Shown here in pieces: positions 35,755 to 44,000 of a stretch of 64,000 nt of DNA. The stretch's first letter is position 1, and each line of letters opens with the position of its first letter. Source of the stretch: Cytophagaceae bacterium (GTDB taxonomy: Bacteria; Bacteroidota; Bacteroidia; Cytophagales; Flexibacteraceae); the NCBI GenBank assembly GCA_947458545.1, contig CANGYH010000004.1, positions 62,001 through 126,000 of the forward strand. The letters run 5' to 3'. The translations under genes and the position numbers were made by a program. The notes beneath the pieces were generated by a model. That model was not told the DNA's origin and ran no database searches. It saw only the letters and a list, made by a program, of their open reading frames with translations.

Positions 35755-37323
35755 ATGCACACGCTTTCAAACGCTGCGGTGGCCCAAGAGGCGCACCGCC
35801 TTCTGGCCCAGATGGGCTGCCCGGCTAGCCTTTCTGCCTGGTACCTGGGCCTGCAGGCCGGGCCCGCAGGCCCCGGCCAAAATCCTATTGCCGTCACCAG
35901 CCCCATAGACGGGGCCGAGCTGGCCCAGGCCCCCAGCGCAACCCGCGCAGACTATGACCACCTGCTGGCCGAGTGCCAGGCCGCCTACGCCGTCTGGAGC
36001 CAGATGCCCGCCCCCAAGCGCGGCGAGATCGTCCGCCAGATTGGCGATGCCCTCCGCCAGCACAAAGAGGCCCTGGGCAAGCTGGTCTCCATAGAAGCAG
36101 GCAAAATCACCCAAGAGGGCCTGGGCGAGGTACAAGAGATGATCGACATCTGCGACTTTGCCGTCGGCCTCTCGCGCCAGCTCTATGGCCTGACGATGCA
36201 TAGCGAGCGCCCCCAGCACCGCATGTACGAGCAGTGGCACCCGCTGGGCGTGGTAGGCATCATCTCGGCGTTCAACTTCCCTGTGGCCGTCTGGAGCTGG
36301 AACTCGATGCTGGCCGCCATCTGCGGCAACGTCTGCATCTGGAAGCCCAGCGAGAAGACCCCGCTGACGGCTGTCGCCACGCACTACATCGCCTCTAAGG
36401 TGCTGGCAGACAATGGTTTGCCTGCCGGCATCTTCGCCCTCTACCTGGGCGGGCGCGAGCAAGGCACCTGGATGGCTGAAGACCCCCGCGTAGCCCTCGT
36501 ATCGGCCACGGGCTCTACCCGCATGGGCCGGGCCGTAGGGCAGGCTGTAGCCCAGCGCATGGGCAAAACGCTGCTGGAGCTCGGCGGCAACAACGCCATC
36601 ATCATCACCCCCTCGGCAGACCTGGAGATGGCCGTACGCGCCACCGTCTTCGGCGCTGCAGGCACGGCCGGGCAGCGCTGCACTACCACGCGCCGCCTCA
36701 TCGTCCATGCTGATGTGTATGACCAGGTAAAAGACCGCTTAGTGGCTGTCTATCAGAAACTTACCATCGGCAATCCGCTCGAGGGCAACCTTGTAGGCCC
36801 GCTGATTGACGAGGCCGCCGTGCAGATGTACGAGAGCGCCCTGGCCAGCGCCCAGGCCGAAGGCGGCCGCCTGCTGGTTGGCGGCAAGCGCCGTGCCGTA
36901 GCCGGCCTAGAGGGTGGCCACTACGTAGAGCCCGCCATCGTGGAGGCCCAAAACAGCTATACCACCGTGCAAGAAGAAACCTTTGCCCCCATCCTGTACC
37001 TGATCAAGTACAACGGCGGGGTAGAAGAGGCCGTGCAGATCCAAAACGACGTGAAGCAGGGCCTGAGCTCGGCCATCTTCACCCTCAACATGCGCGAGGC
37101 GGAGTATTTCCTCAGCCACCGCGGCTCAGACTGCGGCATTGCCAACGTCAACATCGGCACCAGCGGCGCCGAGATCGGCGGCGCCTTCGGCGGCGAGAAA
37201 GAGACCGGCGGCGGCCGCGAGTCGGGCTCAGACGCCTGGCGCAACTACATGCGCCGGCAGACCAACACCATCAACTACGGCACGGCCCTGCCCCTGGCCC
37301 AAGGCATAAGCTTCGACGTATAG
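35755..37323 (+). CDS. ALDH7-family aldehyde dehydrogenase (probable L-aminoadipate-semialdehyde dehydrogenase)
   Basis: A 522-residue NAD-dependent aldehyde dehydrogenase closest in motifs to ALDH7 (antiquitin/AmaB), which oxidises alpha-aminoadipate semialdehyde in lysine breakdown. Diagnostic strings are EQWHPLGVVGIISAFNFPVA, LELGGNNAIIITPSADLE (general base Glu), GTAGQRCTTTRRL (nucleophile Cys), NVNIGTSGAEIGGAFGGEK and GGGRESGSDAWRNYMRR. The C-terminal LPLAQGISFDV matches the family end. It is a single-gene unit between its own promoter core and a terminator. No other lysine-catabolic genes are in the window, so the exact substrate is inferred from the family. Confidence 0.9.
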   Translation: MHTLSNAAVAQEAHRLLAQMGCPASLSAWYLGLQAGPAGPGQNPIAVTSPIDGAELAQAPSATRADYDHLLAECQAAYAVWSQMPAPKRGEIVRQIGDALRQHKEALGKLVSIEAGKITQEGLGEVQEMIDICDFAVGLSRQLYGLTMHSERPQHRMYEQWHPLGVVGIISAFNFPVAVWSWNSMLAAICGNVCIWKPSEKTPLTAVATHYIASKVLADNGLPAGIFALYLGGREQGTWMAEDPRVALVSATGSTRMGRAVGQAVAQRMGKTLLELGGNNAIIITPSADLEMAVRATVFGAAGTAGQRCTTTRRLIVHADVYDQVKDRLVAVYQKLTIGNPLEGNLVGPLIDEAAVQMYESALASAQAEGGRLLVGGKRRAVAGLEGGHYVEPAIVEAQNSYTTVQEETFAPILYLIKYNGGVEEAVQIQNDVKQGLSSAIFTLNMREAEYFLSHRGSDCGIANVNIGTSGAEIGGAFGGEKETGGGRESGSDAWRNYMRRQTNTINYGTALPLAQGISFDV

Positions 37324-37352
37324 GCGCTGCGCTGCCTCTATGCCAAAAACCC

Positions 37353-37381
37353 AAGCCCCGCCCATTGGCGGGGCTTTTTTT
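37353..37381 (+). terminator. Rho-independent terminator of the ALDH7 gene
   Basis: Perfect 10-bp arms AAGCCCCGCC/GGCGGGGCTT (37353-37362, 37367-37376) with loop CATT and a run of T. Confidence 0.85.
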
Positions 37382-37412
37382 GGGGGGTAAGACCAAGATT
37401 GCAAGGCTTTGC

Positions 37413-37446
37413 ATGTAGGGGCGGACACATGGGTCCGCCCCTACAT
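37413..37446. repeat. REP-like palindrome
   Basis: Perfect 13-bp arms ATGTAGGGGCGGA/TCCGCCCCTACAT around an 8-base spacer, just after the ALDH terminator and before the end of the convergent asnB gene. It looks like a dispersed repetitive hairpin. It has no T tail, so it is not a classical terminator. Confidence 0.6.
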
Positions 37447-37469
37447 AAGTATTAACTACCAACGTTTCC

Positions 37470-39167
37470 CTAACCCCCCGCCTGCACCCCCGCGCTCCAA
37501 AAAGCCATTCTGGCTTGCAGCGGTGTAGCCCGCTTACGCCACCGAGCCACAGCCTCAAAGGGCAGATGGGCATACAGCGGATGCGCAGGCAGATGCAAGC
37601 CCAGCGCTTGTTCTATGGCGGCAAAGTCTGGGTATTGGGCTTGGCAGGGGCCAAAGCCACGCTTGGGGCCTACGCTGCCGTCATATTGGGCAAACAGCTG
37701 CTTCAGGGGGGTTTTGGGGCCTTGGGCCAACAGCGCATCTACCCCTAAGCCCCAAGCCATCTGCACCATGGCGCGGGTTAGGTAGGGCACGCGTACCTCT
37801 ACGCTGTGGGCCATGCTGTACAAATCGGTAGCGGCCAGCACTTGGTCTGGCAAATAGGTAAAGAGGTCTAACCACAGCAGATGGGGCATGGGTGGCAAGT
37901 CTTGCGGGCACCCAGGCATGGGCAGGCCCAAGAAATGGGCCAGGTTGCCGGGGGCAGCCATCCACCGTCTGTAAGCATTGGCTGGCCGACTGTCACCTCC
38001 CAGCCGGGCATCTAGCGTTGATAGCAGTTGGGCTGGCGCACTAGCCAACCATCGGCCATGGCGGTAGAAAAACGCATGGCGCCGATACCCAAGCCAGACC
38101 TCGTCTGCCCCAGCGCCAGAGAGCAACACGGGCACGCCGGCAGCCTGGGCAGCTTGGGCAACGCACCAGGTCATGTATCCGCCAGGGTCTGCAATGGGGG
38201 CAGGGGAGTGGCGCAAAAACGCAAGCCATTCCGCTGTTCCACGTGGAACAGCTACCGGAATCATCTCATGGCCCAGGCGTTTGGCCCAGGCGGCAGCGGC
38301 GTGCTGCTCGGGCCCCTCTGCCGTAAAGCAGGGTAGCCTATAGCCCGCCTCGGCACCGAGCGCTGCCAGCAGGCCACTGTCTATTCCCGCAGAGAGCATC
38401 AATCCTATGGGGCGATCAGCCTCCATGTTCTGCAATAAAGAGGCCATTAATGCGTCCTTTATGGCAGCCAAGGTAGGCTTTGGTGCAGATGCATCAGGCA
38501 GCGTAAACGCTTGATTATCTGTGCTTACATCTTTGATTCTCTGACTCTCCCACAAAAGCACCTGGCCTGGCCGCACAGCCTGTACCTTGGCACAAACAGG
38601 CACCCGATGTCGTGTACAACGATAGGCCAACAGCTCGGGCAATAGGGTGGCATCAAAAGCCAGCGGTAGCTGGCCACTGGCCCTAAGGCCAAGAATCTCT
38701 GAGCTGATTATCAAAGAGTTGGCAGAGCATTCGTGCATCCAAAGGGGCTTAATGCCAAAAGGGTCTCTGGCGAAGGCCAGGCTGGGCTGGGCCTCGCCAA
38801 ACCAGGCAAAAGCACCCATGCCCTCATGATGCCACAAAGCATCCAGCTGGCCCTGGGCCAAGGCATCTGCCAACATTATCGTATCAGAGCCTGGGCTGGG
38901 CCAACCAAACAGCTCGCCGTTGTAGGCTAGCCAGCCCTGGGGGTGCCGCAGGGGCTGGATGGCCTCAGGGCCGCCGCGCAGGGCTAGCCTGTTGGCAGCC
39001 AGGGCCACAGAAATCTCTGGCCCAGCAACCGTAGCATGGGTATGTGTACCATCGGGGCCACGGTGCGCGGTGGCGGCGGCCATCTGAGCGGCTATGCGCT
39101 GGGCGGCATCGGCAGACAAACCTGCCTGGCCTTGGGCCGGTGCCCAGACGACGCTGATCCCACACAT
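37470..39167 (-). CDS. asnB: Asparagine synthetase, glutamine-hydrolysing
   Basis: AsnB makes asparagine from aspartate, glutamine and ATP. The 565-residue protein starts MCGISVVW, so Cys2 becomes the N-terminal nucleophile of the class II glutaminase domain (about 2-200; HRGPDGTHTH and YNGELFG are visible). The synthetase domain follows, with the PP-loop LMLSAGIDSGLLAALG. The ATG at 39167 is fixed by the need for Cys2; the open frame continues upstream but would bury the nucleophile. A perfect parS 16-mer lies inside the coding sequence at 38235-38250. Paralogues of this family also act on other amidations, so strict asparagine specificity is likely but not proven. Confidence 0.88.
   Translation of the reverse strand: MCGISVVWAPAQGQAGLSADAAQRIAAQMAAATAHRGPDGTHTHATVAGPEISVALAANRLALRGGPEAIQPLRHPQGWLAYNGELFGWPSPGSDTIMLADALAQGQLDALWHHEGMGAFAWFGEAQPSLAFARDPFGIKPLWMHECSANSLIISSEILGLRASGQLPLAFDATLLPELLAYRCTRHRVPVCAKVQAVRPGQVLLWESQRIKDVSTDNQAFTLPDASAPKPTLAAIKDALMASLLQNMEADRPIGLMLSAGIDSGLLAALGAEAGYRLPCFTAEGPEQHAAAAWAKRLGHEMIPVAVPRGTAEWLAFLRHSPAPIADPGGYMTWCVAQAAQAAGVPVLLSGAGADEVWLGYRRHAFFYRHGRWLASAPAQLLSTLDARLGGDSRPANAYRRWMAAPGNLAHFLGLPMPGCPQDLPPMPHLLWLDLFTYLPDQVLAATDLYSMAHSVEVRVPYLTRAMVQMAWGLGVDALLAQGPKTPLKQLFAQYDGSVGPKRGFGPCQAQYPDFAAIEQALGLHLPAHPLYAHLPFEAVARWRKRATPLQARMAFWSAGVQAGG
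38235..38250. other. parS site (perfect 16-mer)
   Basis: TGTTCCACGTGGAACA is the full palindromic ParB-binding site as known from proteobacterial chromosomes. It lies inside asnB about 10 kb from the proposed oriC. Confidence 0.8.
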
Positions 39168-39237
39168 AGCCCCAAAAATGGCTCCTGCTTGGCCCAAAAA
39201 TGGGTGCATGGCTCCCAGGCTATGCTTCTTGGAGGTT

Positions 39238-39414
39238 ATGGTACGCACAAAAAACTGGCACCTGATGATGCCCGGCTGGCTGGTGGCCTTATCGTGGAGC
39301 CAGGCACTGGGCTTGTTGCAGGGCACAGCCTCGCTGGTGCTTACGCTGCTTTCCATTGTTTATGTGGTGCTGCAAATCAGAGGGCTGTGGCCCCGCCGCC
39401 CACCCCGCGCCTAA
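39238..39414 (+). CDS. Small membrane protein, holin-like, upstream of the terminase
   Basis: A 58-residue frame: MVRTKNWHLMMPGW, one or two hydrophobic segments (LSWSQALGLLQGTASLVLTLLSIVYVVL in outline) and a basic tail RGLWPRRPPRA. A GGAGG sequence lies 2 bases before the ATG (39231-39235), unusual in this phylum. It ends 12 bases before the terminase start. Size, topology and position suggest a phage holin-like protein, but no family signature is decisive. Confidence 0.5.
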   Translation: MVRTKNWHLMMPGWLVALSWSQALGLLQGTASLVLTLLSIVYVVLQIRGLWPRRPPRA

Positions 39415-39426
39415 GCCTGCCTAGTT

Positions 39427-40815
39427 ATGTCTGTGTGTAAACCGGCTACCAACGAGCCTGTGCAGCAGCCCATTTTCGTTTTGCCCGAGGTATATCGCGG
39501 GTTTACGGCCCACCGTGGGCGCTACAACCTGTTGGTGGGCGGAGCAGGCTCGGGCAAAAGCATGGCGGCGGCCACGCTGCTGCTCTACCGTATGCTGCTA
39601 GAGCCGGGGGCACGCTTTCTGGTAGTGCGCAAGGTAGCGGCCACGCTGCGGCGGTCGGTCTTCCAGCTTTTTGCAGACCTGATTACCGAGCACAACCTAG
39701 GGCCACACATGCGGCTGCTACGCTCTGAGCTGCGGATTGAGGCAAGCAACGGGGCACAGCTCCTCTTCTCTGGGCTAGACAATCCAGAGAAAATAAAGTC
39801 TATCCAGGGCATTACCAGTGTTTGGGTAGAAGAGGCCACCGAGCTGGAGGATGCCGACTTCCGCCAGCTAGAGCTGCGCGTGCGGGGCCGTACCGTTGGC
39901 TACCAGCAGTTCATCCTGACGTGCAATCCTACCACCCCGCGTAGCTTCGTCTATGAGCGGTTTTGCCGGCCAGGCCTGCCCCCTAACCCCGAGGTGTTGC
40001 TCACAACGAGCACCGCCTTCGACAATCCCTTTATAGACCCGGCTTACCTGCAGACCCTGCTGCACAGTTTGCGGACAGACGAGAACCTCTTCAGGATATA
40101 TGCCCTCGGCCTCTGGGGCACAGAGCGCAAGCGAGACCTGTTTTACAAACGGTTTGCCAACAACAGGCATGTGGTGGCAGAGGCGGCGGCTGATCCGGCC
40201 CAGCCCCTGCACCTAAGCTTCGACTTTAACGTACAGCCCTACCTGACCTGCACCGTATGGCAGATAGAAGGCCTTAGGGCCATACAAGTAGACGAGCTCT
40301 GCCTGCACGGCCCCCGCAACACCGTGGCAGACATGGGCGCCGCATTGCTGCAAAAGTTTGGGCGTACCTGGCCGCCAGGGGTGTACCTCTACGGAGATCC
40401 TTCGGGCATGGCACGGACGGTAGCCACCGATAAACCTCCCTTTGCGCAGCTGATTGGCTGCCTGGTAGATTGGGACCCACAGCCCCGCATCTGCAAACAG
40501 GCCCCGCCCGTTGCCCTGCGCGGCCGGTGGATAAACCACCTGCTGGCCGAGCCAGACGACGGGCAACCCCGGCTGCGCATTGCCGCCAACTGCCGCCATA
40601 CGCTAGAAGACTACGCGCAGGTGCAAGAGGCCCCAGACGGCACCAAAGCCAAGCCTCGACGCAGAGACAAAGGCAGCCCCTACAGCTACGAGCCATACGG
40701 CCATTGCTCAGACGCAAACGACTACTTTTTGTGCCAGGCCTTTCGCCCCATGTTCGAGGCCTTTGGGCGTATCACCAAGGCTAGGCCTGGGGCAACTGCA
40801 GCTCTACACCCCTAG
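39427..40815 (+). CDS. Phage terminase large subunit (orphan)
   Basis: A 462-residue PBSX/Terminase_3-6 type DNA-packaging motor. The ATPase half has Walker A GGAGSGKS (38-45) and an acidic Walker B-like segment (SVWVEEATELED). The nuclease half keeps its acidic residues in LSFDFNVQPYL, YGDPSGMA and CSDANDYFL, so both activities look intact. Residues 120-175 (NGAQLLFSGLDNPEKIKS, QFILTCNPTTP) are typical of the family. No portal, capsid, small terminase or integrase gene is adjacent. The only companion is the small membrane ORF upstream. The 3' end overlaps the convergent glycosyltransferase by 35 bases. Confidence 0.92.
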   Translation: MSVCKPATNEPVQQPIFVLPEVYRGFTAHRGRYNLLVGGAGSGKSMAAATLLLYRMLLEPGARFLVVRKVAATLRRSVFQLFADLITEHNLGPHMRLLRSELRIEASNGAQLLFSGLDNPEKIKSIQGITSVWVEEATELEDADFRQLELRVRGRTVGYQQFILTCNPTTPRSFVYERFCRPGLPPNPEVLLTTSTAFDNPFIDPAYLQTLLHSLRTDENLFRIYALGLWGTERKRDLFYKRFANNRHVVAEAAADPAQPLHLSFDFNVQPYLTCTVWQIEGLRAIQVDELCLHGPRNTVADMGAALLQKFGRTWPPGVYLYGDPSGMARTVATDKPPFAQLIGCLVDWDPQPRICKQAPPVALRGRWINHLLAEPDDGQPRLRIAANCRHTLEDYAQVQEAPDGTKAKPRRRDKGSPYSYEPYGHCSDANDYFLCQAFRPMFEAFGRITKARPGATAALHP

Positions 40816-41539
40816 CGCGGAGCGGTGCCTCTAGCTTGCGGTAGATCTCGGCCAGGTCTTGGTGGTGGTGGCGCGCATCAATGTGCTTGCTGGTGTTTTG
40901 CGTATGCACCCGGTGCAGATGGCTCACCATGGGCAGAGCCAGCGGTACGGCACCTGCCAGCAACAGGAGGGCATAAAGCTCCAGGTCTTCGGCTACGGCG
41001 CGGGCTTCGTCGTAGTGGCCTGCCTCGGCTAGCAGGCTGCGGGCTATGCAAACGTTTCCCTGGGCAAACGTCTCTGCAGCAAAGATGGCCTGCAGCATCT
41101 GGGTGTCACGCTCAAACTGGTAGCCGTACACGTCTTGGCCGGGCAGGTAGCGCAGTTGCGCATCCACGCGGACAAAGTCTGCCACAAACCAGCGGCGCTC
41201 TGGGTGGCGGGCAACGGCATCGGCAAAGTAGAAAACGGTGCGCTGCAGGTAGAGGTCGTCGTCGTCCAGCACAAGGATCCAGTCTCCGGCCGCAACCTCC
41301 AGAGCCCGGTTGCGGGCCGCACTCGGAGAAAGCGCCTCATCCGCAAACAGGCATATGGTGTTGGGCAAGGCAGCAGCCTCTAGCCAGGCGCGTGTCTCGG
41401 CATCGCCCCCATGGCAGACGATGATGTGCTCCAGGGCGATGTCTGCCCCAAAGAGCACCTGCTCCTGCACGCTCCGGACGCACGCCTGCAGGTAAGCCAG
41501 CCGCCCGCTGGTAGGCGTCAAAATAGAGAAAGATGGCAT
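40781..41539 (-). CDS. Family 2 glycosyltransferase
   Basis: A 252-residue GT-A fold glycosyltransferase: N-terminal PSFSILTPTSGRLAYLQAC, then nucleotide-binding DWILVLDDDDLYL with the DxD metal site, and a C-terminal helical segment. It probably transfers a sugar from a nucleotide donor to an envelope or capsule glycan. The ATG at 41539 gives the standard family start. A parS-like site lies just upstream (41572-41587), between it and the divergent agmatine deiminase. The acceptor is unknown. Confidence 0.85.
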   Translation of the reverse strand: MPSFSILTPTSGRLAYLQACVRSVQEQVLFGADIALEHIIVCHGGDAETRAWLEAAALPNTICLFADEALSPSAARNRALEVAAGDWILVLDDDDLYLQRTVFYFADAVARHPERRWFVADFVRVDAQLRYLPGQDVYGYQFERDTQMLQAIFAAETFAQGNVCIARSLLAEAGHYDEARAVAEDLELYALLLLAGAVPLALPMVSHLHRVHTQNTSKHIDARHHHQDLAEIYRKLEAPLRARGVELQLPQA

Positions 41540-41571
41540 AGTGCCTGCAACTACGGCAAACCCAGGGCAGC

Positions 41572-41587
41572 CGTTCCACGTGGAACA
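41572..41587. other. parS-like site (15 of 16)
   Basis: CGTTCCACGTGGAACA differs from the perfect site only in its first base. It is intergenic, about 6.6 kb from the proposed oriC. Confidence 0.7.
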
Positions 41588-41650
41588 CCGCAACGAGGCT
41601 GCGGAGGCGCCCATCTTTGCAGCCAGTAAGCGCAACCGACCCGTATTTAG

Positions 41651-42700
41651 ATGATAGACCAAGGCCGCACGCCCCAGCAATTAGGCTACCGCTTCCCCGC
41701 CGAATGGGCGCCCCACCGGGCCATGTGGCTCAGTTGGATCCACAAAGAAGCCAGTTGGCCCGGCAAGCTGCAGGATGCCTACCCGGCCTATCTGGCGTTC
41801 ATCAAAGCGGTGTCGGCCACCGAGCGGGTCTGCATAAACGTGGCCGATGGAGCCCTGCGGCAAAGCGCCGAGCAGATGCTGCGCGAGGCCGGGGCAGACC
41901 TGAGCCGCATCGACTTCTACAACCACCCCACCAACGACGCCTGGTGCCGAGACCACGGCCCGGCGTTCCTCATCAACGAGCAGGCCGCAGACCGCAAGGT
42001 GATCGTGGACTGGGGCTACAACGCCTGGGGCGGCAAGTACCCCCCGTTCGACCTGGACGACGACATCCCCACCCGCGTGGCCGAGGCGCTGCAGGTGCCT
42101 GTCTTCTACCCCGGCATCGTAATGGAGGGCGGCTCGGTGGAGTTCAACGGCGCCGGCACCGTGCTGACGACCCGCGCCTGCCTGCTAAACGAGAACCGCA
42201 ACCCCCACCTGACCCAGGCCGAAATCGAGGAGTACCTGCGGGCGTACTATGGGCAAGAGCACATCCTCTGGCTTGACGACGGCATCGTCGGCGATGATAC
42301 GGACGGCCACATAGACGACTTGACCCGCTTCGTAAACGAAGACACCGTGGTTACAGTGGTGGAAGATGACCCAACCGACGACAACTACCACATCTTGCAA
42401 GACAACCTAAAGGCCCTGCAACGCATGCGCCTGGCCGACGGCCGCAAGCTCAACATCGAGGTGCTGCCCATGCCGCGCCCCGTCGTGCACGAAGACCAGC
42501 GCCTGCCTGCCAGCTACGCCAACTACTACATCGGCAACGGCATCGTCGTAGTGCCCACCTTCCAAGACCCCGCAGACGACAAAGCCCTCCGTATCCTGGA
42601 GGGCTGCTACAAAGACCGTAAAATCATCGGCATCGACAGCCGAGACCTGATCTGGGGCCTGGGCAGCTTCCACTGCCTAAGCCAGCAAGAACCAGCGTAA
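41651..42700 (+). CDS. aguA: Agmatine deiminase family protein
   Basis: It hydrolyses agmatine to N-carbamoylputrescine and ammonia, a step of putrescine synthesis from arginine. The 349-residue guanidino-modifying enzyme shows the active-site segments WCRDHGPAFLIN, VMEGGSVEFNG, DTDGHIDDLTRFVN and the nucleophilic cysteine in GSFHCLSQQEPA. N-carbamoylputrescine amidase, the next enzyme, is encoded downstream at 44001, with pdxJ between them. This pairing makes the agmatine assignment more likely than the related peptidylarginine deiminase activity. The promoter region is shared with the divergent glycosyltransferase. Confidence 0.93.
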   Translation: MIDQGRTPQQLGYRFPAEWAPHRAMWLSWIHKEASWPGKLQDAYPAYLAFIKAVSATERVCINVADGALRQSAEQMLREAGADLSRIDFYNHPTNDAWCRDHGPAFLINEQAADRKVIVDWGYNAWGGKYPPFDLDDDIPTRVAEALQVPVFYPGIVMEGGSVEFNGAGTVLTTRACLLNENRNPHLTQAEIEEYLRAYYGQEHILWLDDGIVGDDTDGHIDDLTRFVNEDTVVTVVEDDPTDDNYHILQDNLKALQRMRLADGRKLNIEVLPMPRPVVHEDQRLPASYANYYIGNGIVVVPTFQDPADDKALRILEGCYKDRKIIGIDSRDLIWGLGSFHCLSQQEPA

Positions 42701-42713
42701 TGAATTAAGAATG

Positions 42714-42801
42714 AAGAATTAACAATTAAAAATTGGGATCTGCGCTATGGGATAAGTTACCCAAGGCAAGCCGCATTTATAATTTTTAATTGTTAATTCT
42801 T
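42714..42801. repeat. AT-rich inverted repeat after aguA
   Basis: Perfect 21-bp arms (42714-42734 and 42781-42801, AAGAATTAACAATTAAAAATT) are separated by 46 bases. Imperfect extension reaches about 42702-42814. It resembles a small AT-rich palindromic element (MITE-like) in an otherwise GC-rich region. Confidence 0.7.
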
Positions 42802-42814
42802 AATTTTTAATTCC

Positions 42815-42958
42815 CTACATGATCCAAATATGCATGGCCAGCAGGGTTGTCAGCAGCAGGGCGCCGCGCAGAAAGGCACGGTTTTGGTGAACGAACGAGC
42901 GGGAGGCGACGGGAGCAGTCATAGGCGTAGGCTCTTCGGTTACAGTTTGAGCGTGCAT
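42815..42958 (-). CDS. Possible 47-residue membrane protein
   Basis: A frame opening MHAQTVTEEPTPMTAPVASR, then an Arg-containing turn and a C-terminal hydrophobic helix (FLRGALLLTTLLAMHIWIM). A polar N-terminus with a tail anchor is plausible for a micro-protein. It lies next to the AT-rich inverted repeat, in a 490-base gap between aguA and pdxJ. No family is recognised; the longer open frame upstream of the ATG looks random. Confidence 0.35.
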   Translation of the reverse strand: MHAQTVTEEPTPMTAPVASRSFVHQNRAFLRGALLLTTLLAMHIWIM

Positions 42959-43193
42959 AGGGGTACGGAGACAGCCAGAAGGTTTGATCATCTGGCAGGC
43001 TGGGCGGCGCGGCCTGGGGAGCGGCGTGCTCAACCTGCTGATTCAAAGTTGGTTAGGCCTCTGCAAACAAAAGATATCATTGTTATGGGCAACCAGGCCT
43101 GTGTAAGGTTTAGCGCCTGTATAACAAGGATTTAGCCGACGACCGTGGCCCAGCGCCGTGCAGACGGGTTACAAGGCCCAACTTTGTAGCAGA

Positions 43194-43934
43194 ATGCTTG
43201 CAAGGTCTGCCTGCCGCCTGTCGGTAAACGTGAACAAAATCGCGCTTTTGCGCAACAGCCGGGGCGGCCATCGGCCCAACCTGCTGGCCGTAGCAGCTGA
43301 TATCGAACACTTTGGCGCAGACGGCATCACCGTGCACCCCCGGCCAGACGAGCGCCATGTGCGCTATGCAGACCTGGCCCCGCTGCGGGCCCAGACCGCG
43401 GGCGAGTTCAACATAGAGGGCTACCCGGATGAGCGCTGGCTCCGCGCCGTGCTGGAGGTGCGGCCAGCCCAGGCCACCCTAGTGCCCGACGCCCCAGACG
43501 CCCTCACCAGCAGCGCCGGCTGGGACACCCGCCGCCACCAGCACCGCCTGGCCGAGGTGTGTGCCGAGCTGCGGCGGGCGGGCATCCGCAGCTCCATCTT
43601 TATAGACGCAGACCCTGCCATGGCCGAAGGGGCCGCCCGCTGCGGGGCAGACCGCGTGGAGCTCTACACCGGGCCCTATGCCGAGCAGTACCTGGGCAAC
43701 AAGCAGGCCGCCGTGGCCCCGTACATTATTGCCGCCAGAGCTGCTACGGCTGCAGGCCTAGGCCTGAACGCAGGGCATGATCTGGACCTAGACAACCTGA
43801 CCTGGTTTTACCGGCACATTCCGCAGTTGGAGGAGGTATCTATTGGCCATGCCCTGGTGGCCGATGCCCTCTACTACGGGCTGGAGAACGTAGTGCGCAT
43901 GTACCAGGCGGCGCTGGCGCGGGCGCATGCCTAG
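43194..43934 (+). CDS. pdxJ: Pyridoxine 5'-phosphate synthase
   Basis: PdxJ condenses 1-deoxyxylulose 5-phosphate with 3-amino-1-hydroxyacetone phosphate to pyridoxine 5'-phosphate. The 246-residue TIM barrel shows LSVNVNKIALLRNSRGGHRPN, HFGADGITVHPRPDERHVR, GEFNIEGYP, TLVPDAPDALTSSAGWD, RSSIFIDADP and GLGLNAGHDLDLDNL, all family hallmarks. The ATG at 43194 is 12 residues later than the longest frame. A CAACTTTG element 7 bases before it, near TAnnTTTG, supports this choice. The next gene starts 66 bases after the stop. Confidence 0.95.
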   Translation: MLARSACRLSVNVNKIALLRNSRGGHRPNLLAVAADIEHFGADGITVHPRPDERHVRYADLAPLRAQTAGEFNIEGYPDERWLRAVLEVRPAQATLVPDAPDALTSSAGWDTRRHQHRLAEVCAELRRAGIRSSIFIDADPAMAEGAARCGADRVELYTGPYAEQYLGNKQAAVAPYIIAARAATAAGLGLNAGHDLDLDNLTWFYRHIPQLEEVSIGHALVADALYYGLENVVRMYQAALARAHA

Positions 43935-44000
43935 CCCAGATTGTGGGTTATTCGTAGGGGTAGGAACCATCTTTGCCCTCGCATTGCTATACCGTTTGCA

